A stretch of 64,000 nt of DNA, taken from positions 81,718 to 145,717 of the forward strand of contig JAAEAF010001592.1 in NCBI GenBank assembly GCA_011037195.1, read 5' to 3'. The notes beneath the pieces were generated by a model. That model was not told the origin of the DNA. It saw only the letters and a program-made list of their open reading frames with translations, and made no database searches. Source of the DNA: Triatoma infestans. Taxonomy: Eukaryota; Arthropoda; Insecta; Hemiptera; Reduviidae. How positions within the stretch are numbered: position 1 is the first letter of the stretch; each line of letters opens with the position of its first letter. Shown here one piece after another: positions 10,351-20,909 of this stretch. Position numbers and translations under genes: made by a program.

Positions 10351-11329
10351 TTTTTAAGAGTTTAGCGCCCCATGTCCTGCCTCTTTGTTACGCCCATGCT
10401 AATATTATTAACATTACTACTATGATCATATATATATATATAAAAGTAATATTTTACAATATATATAAGATTCTAATTCGCAACTTCACACTGTGGTAGT
10501 ACGCAGAATAATTTAAGTATAATTACATTTACTTTACAATGAATTTGGATAGTAACGGTGGATTCGATTTCCTCTACATCAGCTAATATCAATTATTATG
10601 AGGGGGATTTTCCATTTATTACAACTCCTCTTACATTCAGTTATAACGAACAATATATAACCTTACAGTATGCCCACGGTTGGACAGGTTTTATTAAGGT
10701 TAACATGGCCAATATAAGCTTGGAGCAATGTTCCACCAGATCCATGCACGGAAGCTGGCAGAATAGTTGGCAAGCTGAAGAAAGAAGTTGATAGTGGGCC
10801 AATTTAATCACTTGATGATATAACGATGACAAGTAATATACAGTAACATCATACACACACACTGTAATATCATCACAGTAGCCAGTTAGCACGTCACACA
10901 TGTGTAAATTGGGACGCCAGCCTCTAACTGTCTCGAAGTGTTCCCAGAGTGAGCAGTAATAGCACAGTATAGTGTGACCAGTGTCTCATCTATTTAGTTG
11001 ATATGTCTCTGTCATATTGAATAGTGGGAAGGGCGGCCTTTACTTGATCTCATCCCTCCCTCCAACTCTAACTACCATATCATCATCTCACACCTCACAC
11101 CTCCATAAAATGTGACATATTAATTTCCAAAATGGTGGTGATATTTAATAAACGATCAGATCTGTTCCGTTCCCTAATTTAGAACCAGCTGTTATTAATA
11201 TCTTAAAGATCACATCTGGTATTATTTTATTTTCCAATATGAAAACATGTATTCAATAATTTTTCTTACGACAGTTTACAACACAGTCCTTCCATCTATT
11301 TATTTCCCTATATAATGGACATTTTCCAA
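10351..11329. other. Gene-free stretch
   Basis: No recognised gene or element. It contains a short TA tract near 10,430 and two overlapping short ORFs on opposite strands (10,558-10,901) without recognisable domains. Confidence 0.4.
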
Positions 11330-12490
11330 TATCAAAATGATCTGCAAGAATGGGCAATGTCCTACTTCCTATCGACCAATAAGTCTTCTTCCAATCGTCG
11401 ATAAAATCCGGGATTTTAACTGCATTATCCTGTCTTCAAACTGTAGTTACACCTCTAGAACATATCCCGAACTGTGACTCTCCACAGTAACTCCGTAGTA
11501 GTATTCCGTAAATCTCATTCCACTATTCAACAATCACATTAAATTGAAGACGCAATTGCTGTCGCCCTCGAATCGAATTTGGTGTTTTTCTAGACAAAGG
11601 CTTACTGTGGAAGTTAAAAAGCATCCTGCCATCCACATTTTTTCTTATTATTAAATCATATTTAACTAATAGATAGTTCCAGGTACGTCACGGAACCCAG
11701 CAGTTCTCAATTTATCCTATCCTTGCTGGTGTTTCTCAAGAATGTATGCAAGCTTCTTTTATTTTACACCATCTACACGGCTGAGTTACTAACATATCCT
11801 TGTACATCTATACACACCTTCGCCGACGACACAGCAATCCTATCCTCATATGTCGTAATTTGCAAGCTCATCTTCATATAATAGAAAATTGGGTAACCAA
11901 ATGGAGAATTAAAATAAACCCTATTAAATCTAAATACATTATTTACATTCTAAACCGTAAAATCCTTTCTCCTGTCTCGTATATAACATTTCTATACCGC
12001 CTGCGATAATACCTATCGTCGACTGAAAAGAAAAGACCTGAACACAAGACCCCAACTCTCGCTGAACTACTTGACAAACGTTCAAAAATAACTTTACGGA
12101 ATAAAATCAGACTATGCACCTCTATCCTCATGCCATTATGGACCTATGGCGATGGCAAATAATCCAGCCTAAACCTCATACAAACCTTGCTTCCCTTTTA
12201 TATTTCAAATTTTCTTAATACAGATCTCAAAGTTCGATTCGCAGCAGACCTCGCTATATTCCGCTCATCAACTTCCATGAAAAGCTCAGCTTGCATCCGA
12301 ACCCTCTCTACAATTCCTTTCTTCCCGATCACTTCCTGGACGTCTAGCCCGACGGCTCAAGCGCCTATGACTACGAGATCATTTGGTCGAATTAATGTTG
12401 GCCCACCACTGGTGACCAATATTACGTTACTCAGGCCAATTTATACCTCATCTTTATCGATTTATTTTTGTACAATATATATTGTACTGT
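11330..12490 (+). pseudogene. Strongly decayed Jockey-like LINE reverse transcriptase
   Basis: Scattered frames give reverse-transcriptase landmarks in the right order: SYRPISLLPI near 11,365, an ADDTAILSS catalytic motif near 11,822, ENWVTKWRIKINPIKSK at about 11,885-11,935, then LTLRNKIRLCTSILMPLWTYG (frames around 12,090-12,150) and NLIQTLLPFYISN. This order and wording are typical of Jockey-clade ORF2 palm to thumb. Frames change every 50-150 bases, with many stops, so it is an old relic. Both ends fade into AT-rich sequence. Confidence 0.65.
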
Positions 12491-12559
12491 TCTAAATTTC
12501 ATTTAAAAAAAAATAAAAAAAAACAATGTTAGTACAATTGTCACAGGCACTTTTATTCT

Positions 12560-13450
12560 AAAAGAGAATCCAAAATACTAAATGTTTTTTTTCTTCAGTT
12601 TTTCATGATTTTCTCTAAAACGCTTCAACGATAATCTTAGTGATCTTTAAACGCTTTAACGATAATCTAAGAGAATGATATTTCGAGGGATGCTGTGGTA
12701 ACTGTAGCGTTAAGCTTACCTCTAAATCATCAGTATAATGTCTTCTACCCTATATAATATTAATACACACTAGAAGTAATGGTAGAATTCTAAATTTGAA
12801 GAAAATCAGTTAACCGGAAGTGTGACTTTATGGAACAGGTTTACTGGAACTTTCTCCAAGATCACTATAACGCTTTCCTTTAAAAACTTGGAATACTAAC
12901 TGCACAGATATAAACCGATCACTTTTATTTGAAACATTTTTCGAAAAATCATTTTAGGCGATTCTGCAAAATTTGTGGCGTTAAATCCAACAGGTCCAAC
13001 GCCCCCAAACCATCTATAATTATGTTAGAGTTCTGAAAAAATGTTTCCATTTAAAGAAAATCTGCCAATTTCGTGATTGTTGTATTAACTGCAGTAAGTA
13101 GTGTGAGTGTTTCTCACCAGAATTTTTTTCCCCTCAATTTTCCCTTAGTAGGCTCTAATGATTTTATTTATTTCAACTATAAATTATAAACTTCTACAAC
13201 TTTTATTTGATACACTTTTGTATGGGAAAATTCATTGTAAGGAAGGTTGGAGGATGTGCAAAATTAAGTTTTTCTCTAAAATTCCCTCTAAACTGAAAAT
13301 GTATAAAATTTTGGTACCAATAAGTGATACCAATCTATGGTACCTGCAAGTGTTGAGGATATCTAAATTTTTAGTCAAAATTCCAACTCTAAAAACTAAT
13401 TAAAATTATGAGAATTGCTGTGAGAGAAAATCGGGTAGGATTTCCGAACC
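12560..13450 (-). repeat. Rep family fragments
   Basis: Reverse-orientation Rep segments: 'gaagaaaatcagttaaccggaagtgtgac' at 12,798-12,826, 'cacttttatttgaaacatttttcg' near 12,921, the end motif AGTGTGAGTGTTTCTCACCAGAAT at 13,098-13,121, then a second internal block. No coding capacity. Confidence 0.5.
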
Positions 13451-14089
13451 AGATTTTTACATTAGATCAAAACAAAAAAAAAATGCAGTAAAGGTGTGTA
13501 AATGTAGCTATTTCCTTATCAAATAATTCTACCTTTATTTATTTATTTATATCCGTGGTTAAAGCAAGAAGTCGAAAAAAGTAAGAGGAATACATAAGTG
13601 GCAAATCGATCTTCCCAGATTCTAAGAGAGACTCTCTCCATGTCAGTTAGTGAAGTGGGGGGTGAAGTGCTGAATATTTAAACAAGCATCTAGGCCGCCC
13701 TCCTTAGTCAAGTCAAGTTGGTTCCACTGTTCGAAGAAGCCAAACTGGCGGTATAAAGTTAAGGTTAAAGATATTCCAGAAGGCGGCTGGGAAGAAGAGA
13801 GGGCAAGAGGGAAATCCCGAGGTGAAAGAAAGGTGAGAGGTAGCGGGAAAGAAAAACCATTGGCTCTGTGGAGCAACAGTTTATTATGTCATTCTTTACT
13901 TACTACTCTATTGTTTTTGATCCTGTGTTTCTTTTTCCAACTCCTTTTCACTCCTAATTGGGCTTAATGTTTAGTTTTTAAATTTAGCAGAAGAAATAGC
14001 TTCTTTTTCTATTTTGGAGAGGTGGTATTATCAGAAAACCGGAATTTTTAGCTAATACCACAATGAAAGCCTCTCAGTTAGTGCATATT
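13451..14089. other. Gene-free stretch
   Basis: No recognised gene. A purine-rich segment at 13,640-13,880 stands out from the AT-rich surroundings and may be an unrelated insertion, but it has no identifiable ends or domain. Confidence 0.35.
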
Positions 14090-15430
14090 TTTTTTACTTT
14101 CTGTTACGTCTTTTAAGAGAAAGTATTTGTATGTCAAATTTTGGAAGTGGAGTTTTCGCCGGAAGTACATGATTTGTGGGTTCATTGAATATAAAAAAAA
14201 ATCTGGTGTGAAACACTCACACGATTTATTCTTACTGCAGTTTACACAGATTTAAGAGACAAATTTCTACAAACATCATTTTTACTAAACCATTATTTGT
14301 CTTCAATTTTATATCAGTTGGAAAACCGAAACTTAATAAAATTACTTTTTTGAGAAAACCATACACTCCTCCCCCCCCAACCGCAAGAAAACTTTTTCAA
14401 ATGAATCTTATCTGGAAAAAATTCCCAACAAAAGTGATAGGCTCTGTATTCACAGTTAGATAAAATATTTAATGAAATCCGTCGGTGTTTATATGGCTAA
14501 AATTGTAGAAAACTGGAACAACTTCCGTAAAATCGAACTTTCGGTCATCGGATTTTCTTCAAACTTGGAATAATGACAACATATTCAATTCAAATTAATA
14601 TTATTTAAAGATAGAATTGTATATTAAATTACAATAACACTTTAGAGGAAAACACAACCCCCGTCCCTCTCCCCAAAACCGTCTTATATGAATTTTCGAT
14701 GAAATGTTTCATATAAGAGTTGCAGATCTTTGTACGTGTAGTCGATATATTAAGTTTAAAGAAAAGTTGAAGCGCTTTTAAGAAAATCTTACAAATCTCA
14801 AAAAACTGTTCACAAGAAACGCACTTTCAGTTAACCGATTTTTCAAACTCAATAGACTGGCACCATACATAATTCTACTTAGTTCATACAATCATATAAA
14901 ACTGAAATAGTACATTACAGGAAAACATAATCTTCCCTTCTCCCAAACGCCCCTCAAATCAATTTTCCCAAAGAAATGTTTTAAATAAAAGTTGTACCTC
15001 CTTGTAATAATATACCAAGTTTAAAGAAAACCGTTGGAGAAAATTGAAAAAATCTGAAAAATCCATTCAGTGCTGTGGTACTTTTGGTTGATAAACTTTG
15101 GCAGATAAGTTCCTGTCGGGCCCATGGTGCTATTAAGTGGAATGCGAAGTATAAACGTTCTGCGATTTTTCCTTTTTGAACTATGCTGTTCACATACATA
15201 CATATATATACATACACCACACCCACACATGGACAAAACACAGACGATTTTTTGAAAACCAGTTTTTATCTGAGGGGACTGCAAAATGCGTATATCCGGT
15301 GAAAACTCGATATCGGAAATTTATCACATTACAATCTGCCTCTAACAGCAGTAAAAGAAAGTAAAAAATCTGTTATGAAACACTCACATGACTTTCTCTT
15401 ACTCCAATTTACATAGTTACATAGTCTCTA
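14090..15430 (+). repeat. Rep family, most complete unit
   Basis: Best view of the family. The end motif AAATCTGGTGTGAAACACTCACACG at 14,198-14,222 recurs as AAATCTGTTATGAAACACTCACATG at 15,367-15,391, defining a unit of about 1.17 kb. Inside are three related sub-blocks of roughly 250-300 bp (about 14,270-14,500, 14,530-14,790, 14,810-15,040), each with 'attttcttcaaacttgg', an 'aatgaattttc' and an 'aaaagt(g/t)' element. After them comes TCTGAGGGGACTGCAAAATG...CCGGTGAAAACTCGATATCGG (15,270-15,320) and GCAGTAAAAGAAAGT. No ORF spans it. This is the reference copy for the family. Confidence 0.6.
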
Positions 15431-15661
15431 GTTTTTCGAACTTTAATATGTAACTCTTTTTCTTATTATAATTTATTTGTTTAATTCCACTTGTTGGGTC
15501 GGTGTGTGTGTGTTAGCACGCCCAGCACCTCTCCCACGCGCGCGCGCGATTCCGCCCATGCGTGCGAGCGCACCTCAATAAGGATATATATATAATGCTA
15601 TCAAATTTGCTATAAATAATATATTTTTCGAAGTTGATCTATAATATTCTCAGTCTTGAAG

Positions 15662-16354
15662 ATGCGCTTGACGAAGCAGGATATATCTCTGAACGTAAAA
15701 AATATACAATTAGATGTTAACGATTTCTCCAAGTTTTCAAAACATGGTCCCCTTTTTCCAAATCATATTAGATGTTTAATCTGCGGCCCATCAAAGTGTG
15801 GAAAAACCAATTTAATGCTTAATTTAATTTTCAGTTCACATGGTTTAAAATTTCAAAACATTTATATATTTAGCAAATCTCTTTGTCAACCAAAATACCT
15901 AAAACTTCAACAAATCATTTCAGTACTTGATGAAATTGGACTGTTTTTTTACAATGATAATATACAAATTCCTCCACCAAGTGAATCTCTTCCAAATTCT
16001 ATTTTTATTTTTGATGATGTAGCCTGCGACAAACAAGATCGAATAAGAACATATTTTTGCATGGGAAGGCATAGTAATGTTGACTCTTTTTATTTGTGTC
16101 AAAGCTATGCACGAGTCCCTAAGCATTTAATAAGAGACAATGTTAATTTACTTGTAATTTTCAAACAAGATTTATTAAATATGAAAAAGATATATGAAGA
16201 CCATGTCAATTCCGACATGTCTTTTAATGAATTTAAGCAAATTTGCCAAGAATGTTGGGAAGAAGAGAAACACGGTTTTCTTGTTATTAACAAGGATTCT
16301 CCTTTAAACAATGGCCGTTATAGGAAAGGTTTTGATGTTTACATAACTTTATAA
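15662..16354 (+). CDS. A32-like packaging ATPase (Polinton type)
   Basis: The 230-residue protein starts at the first in-frame ATG (15,662). The Walker A loop GPSKCGKT lies near residue 42, with a Walker B stretch IFIFDDV near 117. Downstream CQSYARVPK is consistent with the sensor region, and the length fits the FtsK/HerA-like genome-packaging ATPases of Polintons and NCLDV-like viruses. The family pumps double-stranded DNA into the capsid. The reading frame is intact, unlike its two downstream neighbours. It is the first gene of the block, preceded by a GC-rich CGCGCGCG stretch and an AT-rich leader. Confidence 0.85.
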   Translation: MRLTKQDISLNVKNIQLDVNDFSKFSKHGPLFPNHIRCLICGPSKCGKTNLMLNLIFSSHGLKFQNIYIFSKSLCQPKYLKLQQIISVLDEIGLFFYNDNIQIPPPSESLPNSIFIFDDVACDKQDRIRTYFCMGRHSNVDSFYLCQSYARVPKHLIRDNVNLLVIFKQDLLNMKKIYEDHVNSDMSFNEFKQICQECWEEEKHGFLVINKDSPLNNGRYRKGFDVYITL

Positions 16355-16396
16355 ACAATTGTAAAAAAGAAAATAGTCGTTATTTACCATTCAACC

Positions 16397-17549
16397 ATGG
16401 AAGAAACAACATCTTCTCCGATATTAGTTGGGAAATTGAAGAGATAAGAGAAAATATTAGACAGAAATATAGAGCTCTGAAACGACTGAAGGAAGAGTCT
16501 GAGGAATATTATAAGGTTAAATACAAGCCTATAGTCAATGCTTTAAAAATTAACCGTGAGAATTCACGGTCAGAAGCTTTGAAAGGAACTGCAGAAACAG
16601 AATTGTCTCCAACTTCTCCGAGACCTAAACGTTTGTTTTTAAAGTCAACTCGCACACCTTTGTCGAGCAGAAATGTGTTAGATATTTTTTCACAAGATCT
16701 GCCGAGAGAAACAAAGAGTTTACAATATAAATCAATTGCCCATCACCTTCGCCGCCGTCGCCGCCTCCAGTAGAAACACCAAGTATACACCTACATGAAG
16801 ATAAATTCGTCAGTTTTGAAAGCGATTTTCCTTCACCACCCCCTCATACATTAGAACTGCCATGTACAAGCTATGCAGAACCCTCTGTTTACGAATATAC
16901 TCCCCCAAAACTTCTTCTATTAGAACAGTTAAGTGAACAAGCTAAAACACCCGAAGGAATGAAAATAATCGACCAGTTTTTACAGAAAATTGGTGACTCT
17001 CCTTCTAAATACGTCAGGAAGTTTCTAGGAAATGAAATTGCAGATCTGGACGAAACTTATGGTATTTGTTTCGATGGGAAAAAATTTACTATCGGTGATT
17101 CCGTAGTCACAATGGAGAACAATGAATTGGATATCGGAGAAAATCATTATGTTGCAACACCTGGTCTTATGGAGTTATTATTTATGAAAAAGCCTGATTT
17201 ATCTTTGGTGAATGAAGAGGATAAGATACATTATAAAGAAATACTAAATCATACCAATGCACAGCACATAGAAAACGTTACAGCGTAACGTTTACTACGT
17301 TTACAACGTTTACAGCGTGGTGATTACAACGTAATACGGGCCCATCCTAAGTGGGCTATTATATCTTCCTTATTCAAATGTAAAAAAAAAAAACAGCCCA
17401 ACTTACCAATCAAAAAATGTACTGGGTTGATATGTGTTAATAATCTCATTGAACGATTAAAAATTTTGTTGGCTTCGAAAGACGCAAATGCCGAAATAGA
17501 AATTAAAATGATAAAGAGTCAACTTCGAATGGCTCGCGTTATAAAATGA
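16397..17549 (+). pseudogene. Conserved Polinton-associated protein, frameshifted
   Basis: Several frames in order encode one protein. An N-terminal charged helix comes first (EEIRENIRQKYRALKRLKEE, 16,437 on). Then there is a proline-rich spacer with phase changes near 16,760-16,950, a globular part (16,959-17,288, with YGICFDGKKFTIGD and ATPGLMELLF), and a C-terminal helix with IERLKILLASKDA (17,451 on) ending at TGA 17,547-17,549. Proteins of this pattern accompany Polinton-type genes in insects (DUF8207-like, from memory). Its role is unknown; a structural or scaffolding role is a guess. A short in-frame repeat of ACGTTTAC-like units at 17,285-17,315 marks one break. Confidence 0.6.
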
Positions 17550-17608
17550 AATATATAAAAATTAATTCTTTGATGGTAAATCATTTGGTTTGTACATACG
17601 AGCTAGAA

Positions 17609-17735
17609 AACATGTCCAGTATCAAGCAACAAATTGTTTAAACATGTCCAGTATCAAGCAACAAATTGTTTAAACATGCCCAGTATCAAGCAACAAATTG
17701 TTTAAACATGTCCAGTATCAAGCAACAAATTGTTA
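17609..17735 (+). repeat. 32-bp tandem repeat, four copies, at the start of the integrase gene
   Basis: The unit begins AACATGTCCAGTATCAAGCA and occurs at 17,609, 17,641, 17,673 (one change, GTCC to GCCC) and 17,705. Each copy carries the same ATG followed by MSSIKQQIV. The first three then hit a stop and only the last leads on into the integrase. The array therefore duplicates the gene start. Confidence 0.95.
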
Positions 17736-18640
17736 AAGAACTTCACCGGCAAGAAGAAATTTCAAACATCGCAAATTAATATTGAAAGAAATTGACGGTT
17801 TATGGCAGGCTGATCTCTTAGAGATGGTACCTTATTCAAAAGATAATAATGGTTTTAAATACATACTGATCGTCACAGACTGCTTTTCAAATATGTATGG
17901 GCAATACAGATCAAAAGAAAATCTGCTCAAGAAGTATCTGAGGGGTTTAAAACAATTTTTCATACTTCAAACGGTAGGATCCCGCGAAATTTACAGACTG
18001 ATCAAGGAAAAGAGTTTTACAACAGAGAAGCGAAATCGTTATTTAAAAAATACAATATTAATCATTACTCCACCTACAGTAATTTAAAAGCGTCCGTGGT
18101 AGAAAGAGCTATAAGAACCCTAAAAACGATGATTTGGAAAAAATTTAGTCTCCAGGGTTCATATAAGTGGTTGAATGTATTAAAATCTTTAATAAATGAA
18201 TACAATCATAAAAAACATAGAACAATTGGCATGGCTCCTGCTTCTGTAAAACCCGGTAAAATTGAATCCGATCTTTTGGAAAATGTATTTTCGAGTAAAT
18301 CTGTGACTGTTAATAATCCAAATTTAAGTTAGGTGATTCTGTAAGAATATCAAAGTATAAGGCGCAATTTAGCAAGGGATACACACCGTCATGTTCTACG
18401 GAAATCTTTAAAATTTGTAAAGTTAAGAGAACCAATCCACCCACATACAATCTAAAAGATTCTAGTGGACAAGAAATTGCGGGTGGATTTTACCAAGAAG
18501 AATTACAATTAGTAAAATATCCAGATGTATTTTTAGTGGAAAAAGTGATACAAATAAAAGGTGGAAAAGCTTTAGTGAAGTGGCTGGGATTTGATTCTTC
18601 TCACAACAGTTGGGTAGATGTCAAACATTTAAATGTATAA
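17708..18640 (+). pseudogene. Retroviral-type integrase with C-terminal chromodomain, frameshifted
   Basis: The start is the fourth ATG of the tandem array. The frame slips near 17,750, again near 17,895 and after 18,330. Across the frames the catalytic D,D,E residues are all present: D in IVTD (about 17,878), D in the LQTDQG context (about 17,999) and E in VVER (about 18,100). The last ~100 residues read VEKVIQIKGGKALVKWLGF..SHNSWVDVKHL, a chromodomain, as in Polinton integrases, which may steer insertion toward modified chromatin. The key residues are kept but the frames are not, which fits recent inactivation. Confidence 0.8.
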
Positions 18641-18697
18641 AAAATTCATTACTTACAAAACATTTCTTAGTATGGATTGACATTCCATCCAGTAAAC

Positions 18698-19165
18698 ATG
18701 GGTAGAAGGAAACGTAAGCAAAGAATAATTAAAACGCCTCAAAAAATAGGTGGTGCTGGTAGATTATGGCCACTGTCGAGAAAAGCAAAACAATTATTAT
18801 CTACTTTTCCAAAATGTAATCTTTCCAATTTTGATATTTCTCGTCTTGCCCGTCAACAAAATATACCCAATTTCAGGGGTGTTTTTATGTGCGATCAACT
18901 TCCCAAAAAAAAACCTTGGCTAAATGAGTGTGCGATACTAAATCTAGATAGAAGTACAGGTGGCGGAACTCATTGGGTCTGTTACAAGAAGACCGGAAAT
19001 TTAGCTAAATATTTCGATAGCACTGGTAATTGCAAACCACCATACAAACTTGTACGATATTTAAAGAATGTGCGAATTACATGTAATAGGAAACAATATC
19101 AAGCCCCAAATACAAACACTTGCGGCCATCTTTGTTTATTATATTTATTAAACCTTTTAAAATAA
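18698..19165 (+). CDS. Adenain-like cysteine protease
   Basis: A 155-residue protein from the ATG at 18,698, after a basic N-terminus (MGRRKRKQR). Catalytic landmarks of the adenovirus-type protease family appear in order: His in GGGTHWVC, Asp in YFDSTG, Gln in KQYQAP and Cys in TCGHLCLLYL. Family members cleave capsid precursors during virion maturation. The length is short for adenain (about 200) but fits Polinton versions. The frame is intact. The next gene follows within 45 bases. Confidence 0.85.
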   Translation: MGRRKRKQRIIKTPQKIGGAGRLWPLSRKAKQLLSTFPKCNLSNFDISRLARQQNIPNFRGVFMCDQLPKKKPWLNECAILNLDRSTGGGTHWVCYKKTGNLAKYFDSTGNCKPPYKLVRYLKNVRITCNRKQYQAPNTNTCGHLCLLYLLNLLK

Positions 19166-19206
19166 ACTTACTTTTAATTCCAAGTTTAGTTATTTTTCTG
19201 ATCGCG

Positions 19207-19380
19207 ATGGGATTGGACTTTACAAGCTTGTATAAAAAGGGGGGAAGCAAGCAGCAGAAGGTTAGTCTTCCTCGTAAAGTCAACAGAAAAACATCTCTTG
19301 TGTCTAAAGAAAATATAAAATTTCTAAAACTAGCTGGATATAAATTGCTTCCAAAAACGAAATGGAAATGTTGCATGTAG
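19207..19380 (+). CDS. Small basic protein of the Polinton block
   Basis: From the ATG at 19,207 this gives 57 residues, rich in Lys and Ser and ending LLPKTKWKCCM. It overlaps the start of the capsid gene by 19 bases in another frame. Its place between protease and capsid protein and its basic character suggest a small virion or core protein, but I do not recognise the family. A longer frame reaches upstream without an ATG and adds a hydrophobic stretch (LLLIPSLVIFLIA), so a membrane-active form starting at another codon cannot be excluded. Confidence 0.5.
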   Translation: MGLDFTSLYKKGGSKQQKVSLPRKVNRKTSLVSKENIKFLKLAGYKLLPKTKWKCCM

Positions 19381-20519
19381 AAGAAAGCCCGAGATTTGAT
19401 GCGTCAGTAGAAGCAGTTGAATTTCACTATCATCATCCGTACGCTTCAACAAAATTACAGCCAGGTGATGAAATTAGAATCACCGTTCAACATCAAGATA
19501 TTTACACATTACCTTGTGACAGCTTTGTGTACATAGAAGGCAAATTTTTAAAGGAAGATGGATCAGGTCCACCGATAAACGCGAAATTAACTCAAAATGC
19601 GTTTGCTTTTCTGTTTGAGGAAATTCGTTATGAAATTTGTGGTACAGAGGTAGATAGAATAAAAAATCCTGGAATCACAAGTACATTAAAAGGATTAGCA
19701 TCAATGAAACGTAGTAGCATTATTGAAAATGCTGGTTGGATACCACCTCGGTCTAAAACTTTGGAGCTCGTATCAGCTGAAGGCCATTTCAATGTGTGCA
19801 TTCCCTTACACATGTTGCTAGGTTTTGCAGAAGATTATCAAAAGATAATTATAAATGTTAAACAAGAACTTATATTAATTCGATCCAGAAGAGATGACAA
19901 TTGTTATATTTCAAACAGAGTGGACGGACAGCTCGAAAAAGCAAAATTAGAATTAACTACGTTGACTTGGATAATTCCCTATATGCGCATAAATGATCAC
20001 AATAGATTATTATTGCTGAAAAATGTAAAACAAGAAAAAGTTATATCAATAGCGTTCAGAAGTTGGGAACTGTACGATTATCCTCTACTACCCACCACTC
20101 AGAGACAACTGTGGACGGTAAAAACTTCTTCGCAATTGGAAAAACCACGATTTGTGCTTTTAGGGTTCCAGACTTCTAGAAAAAACAATCCTAAGAAAGA
20201 TTCAAGCAGATTTGAACACTGCAGTTTGACAAATGTTAAGCTTTTCCTCAACTCAAAATCATACCCTTACAGTGATATGAATGTCAACTTTACTAGTAAT
20301 CAATATAGTCTGCTGTATCATATGTACTCAAATTTTCAAAAAAGTTTCTATTCCGAGTCTTATCCTTCACCTTTACTCTCTTTGGCGGAGTACAGAGACG
20401 AGGCTCCGATTATTGTAATCGACTGTTCAAAACAATGTGAATCCATAAAAACCGGTCCTGTAGATGTAAGGCTTGAATTTGAAGCTAGCTCTGCATTCCC
20501 TGCTGAAACTACAGCTTAG
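19362..20519 (+). CDS. Double jelly-roll major capsid protein (Polinton-like)
   Basis: An intact 385-residue frame. Near the N-terminus it reads QPGDEIRITVQHQDIYTLPCDSF, then FAFLFEEIRYEICGTEVDR, FNVCIPLHMLLGFAEDYQK and a C-terminal MNVNFTSNQY...YSESYPSPLLSLAEYRDEAP. This is the pattern of the 'double jelly roll-like' proteins widely annotated in insect genomes beside Polinton-type genes. The family builds icosahedral capsids from trimers. The ATG at 19,362 overlaps the previous gene; a second ATG is two codons later. An open frame of this length next to broken genes suggests a young insertion or retained function. Confidence 0.75.
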   Translation: MEMLHVEESPRFDASVEAVEFHYHHPYASTKLQPGDEIRITVQHQDIYTLPCDSFVYIEGKFLKEDGSGPPINAKLTQNAFAFLFEEIRYEICGTEVDRIKNPGITSTLKGLASMKRSSIIENAGWIPPRSKTLELVSAEGHFNVCIPLHMLLGFAEDYQKIIINVKQELILIRSRRDDNCYISNRVDGQLEKAKLELTTLTWIIPYMRINDHNRLLLLKNVKQEKVISIAFRSWELYDYPLLPTTQRQLWTVKTSSQLEKPRFVLLGFQTSRKNNPKKDSSRFEHCSLTNVKLFLNSKSYPYSDMNVNFTSNQYSLLYHMYSNFQKSFYSESYPSPLLSLAEYRDEAPIIVIDCSKQCESIKTGPVDVRLEFEASSAFPAETTA

Positions 20520-20520
20520 T

Positions 20521-20905
20521 GCTTGATTATACACGATAAAATCATTGAATATAACCCACTTACAAATATTGTTCGCCGCATGATATAAATATTACAATCA
20601 TTTTTTTTTTCTTTTTTTATAAATTTGTTTATGTCTAGTAAATAAAAATATAGAAAAAAAAATGCAAAAATTTATAAATCATACAAAAAAATATTTATTT
20701 TTAAGTTTTTTTTATTATTATGTTTTTTGAAAAATAAATTTTTTTTTCTTGTATAATTGAGAAGATCTTTTATTTATTTTTTCCCAGTATCAAGATTTGC
20801 TTTAAAAAAAAAATTATTATTGAGGAATAAACACTAAAATGTACAATGATTAACAAAAAAAAAAAAAATATGTTCTAAAAGTAACAAAGAAAGTGTATAT
20901 ATAGA
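20521..20905. other. AT-rich stretch after the capsid gene
   Basis: No gene. Long A and T runs (for example near 20,600, 20,660 and 20,855) are present. The right end of the Polinton-like element probably lies here or within the following repeats, but no inverted terminal repeat was found by eye. Confidence 0.5.
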
Positions 20906-20909
20906 CTGC

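Larger units (their letters stand above)
15480..20640 (+). mobile_element. Polinton/Maverick-like element or endogenous polinton-like virus, partial
   Basis: Six genes on one strand in tight order: packaging ATPase, a conserved protein with coiled-coil-like N-terminus, retroviral-type integrase with chromodomain, adenain-type cysteine protease, a small basic protein, and a double jelly-roll capsid protein. This combination is the hallmark of Polintons and related polinton-like viruses of arthropods. I see no protein-primed DNA polymerase B, no penton protein and no terminal inverted repeats, so either the ends and polymerase are lost or this is a reduced lineage. Borders are approximate: Rep sequence ends near 15,430 and AT-rich sequence begins after 20,520. 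Two genes are broken, four are open. Confidence 0.75.

Noticed and set aside
10558..10901. Pair of short ORFs on opposite strands as a gene
   Set aside because: No domain, no codon pattern and no splice context; open by chance.
17609..17735. CRISPR-like array
   Set aside because: Four adjacent 32-bp copies without spacers in a eukaryotic element; an ordinary tandem duplication.
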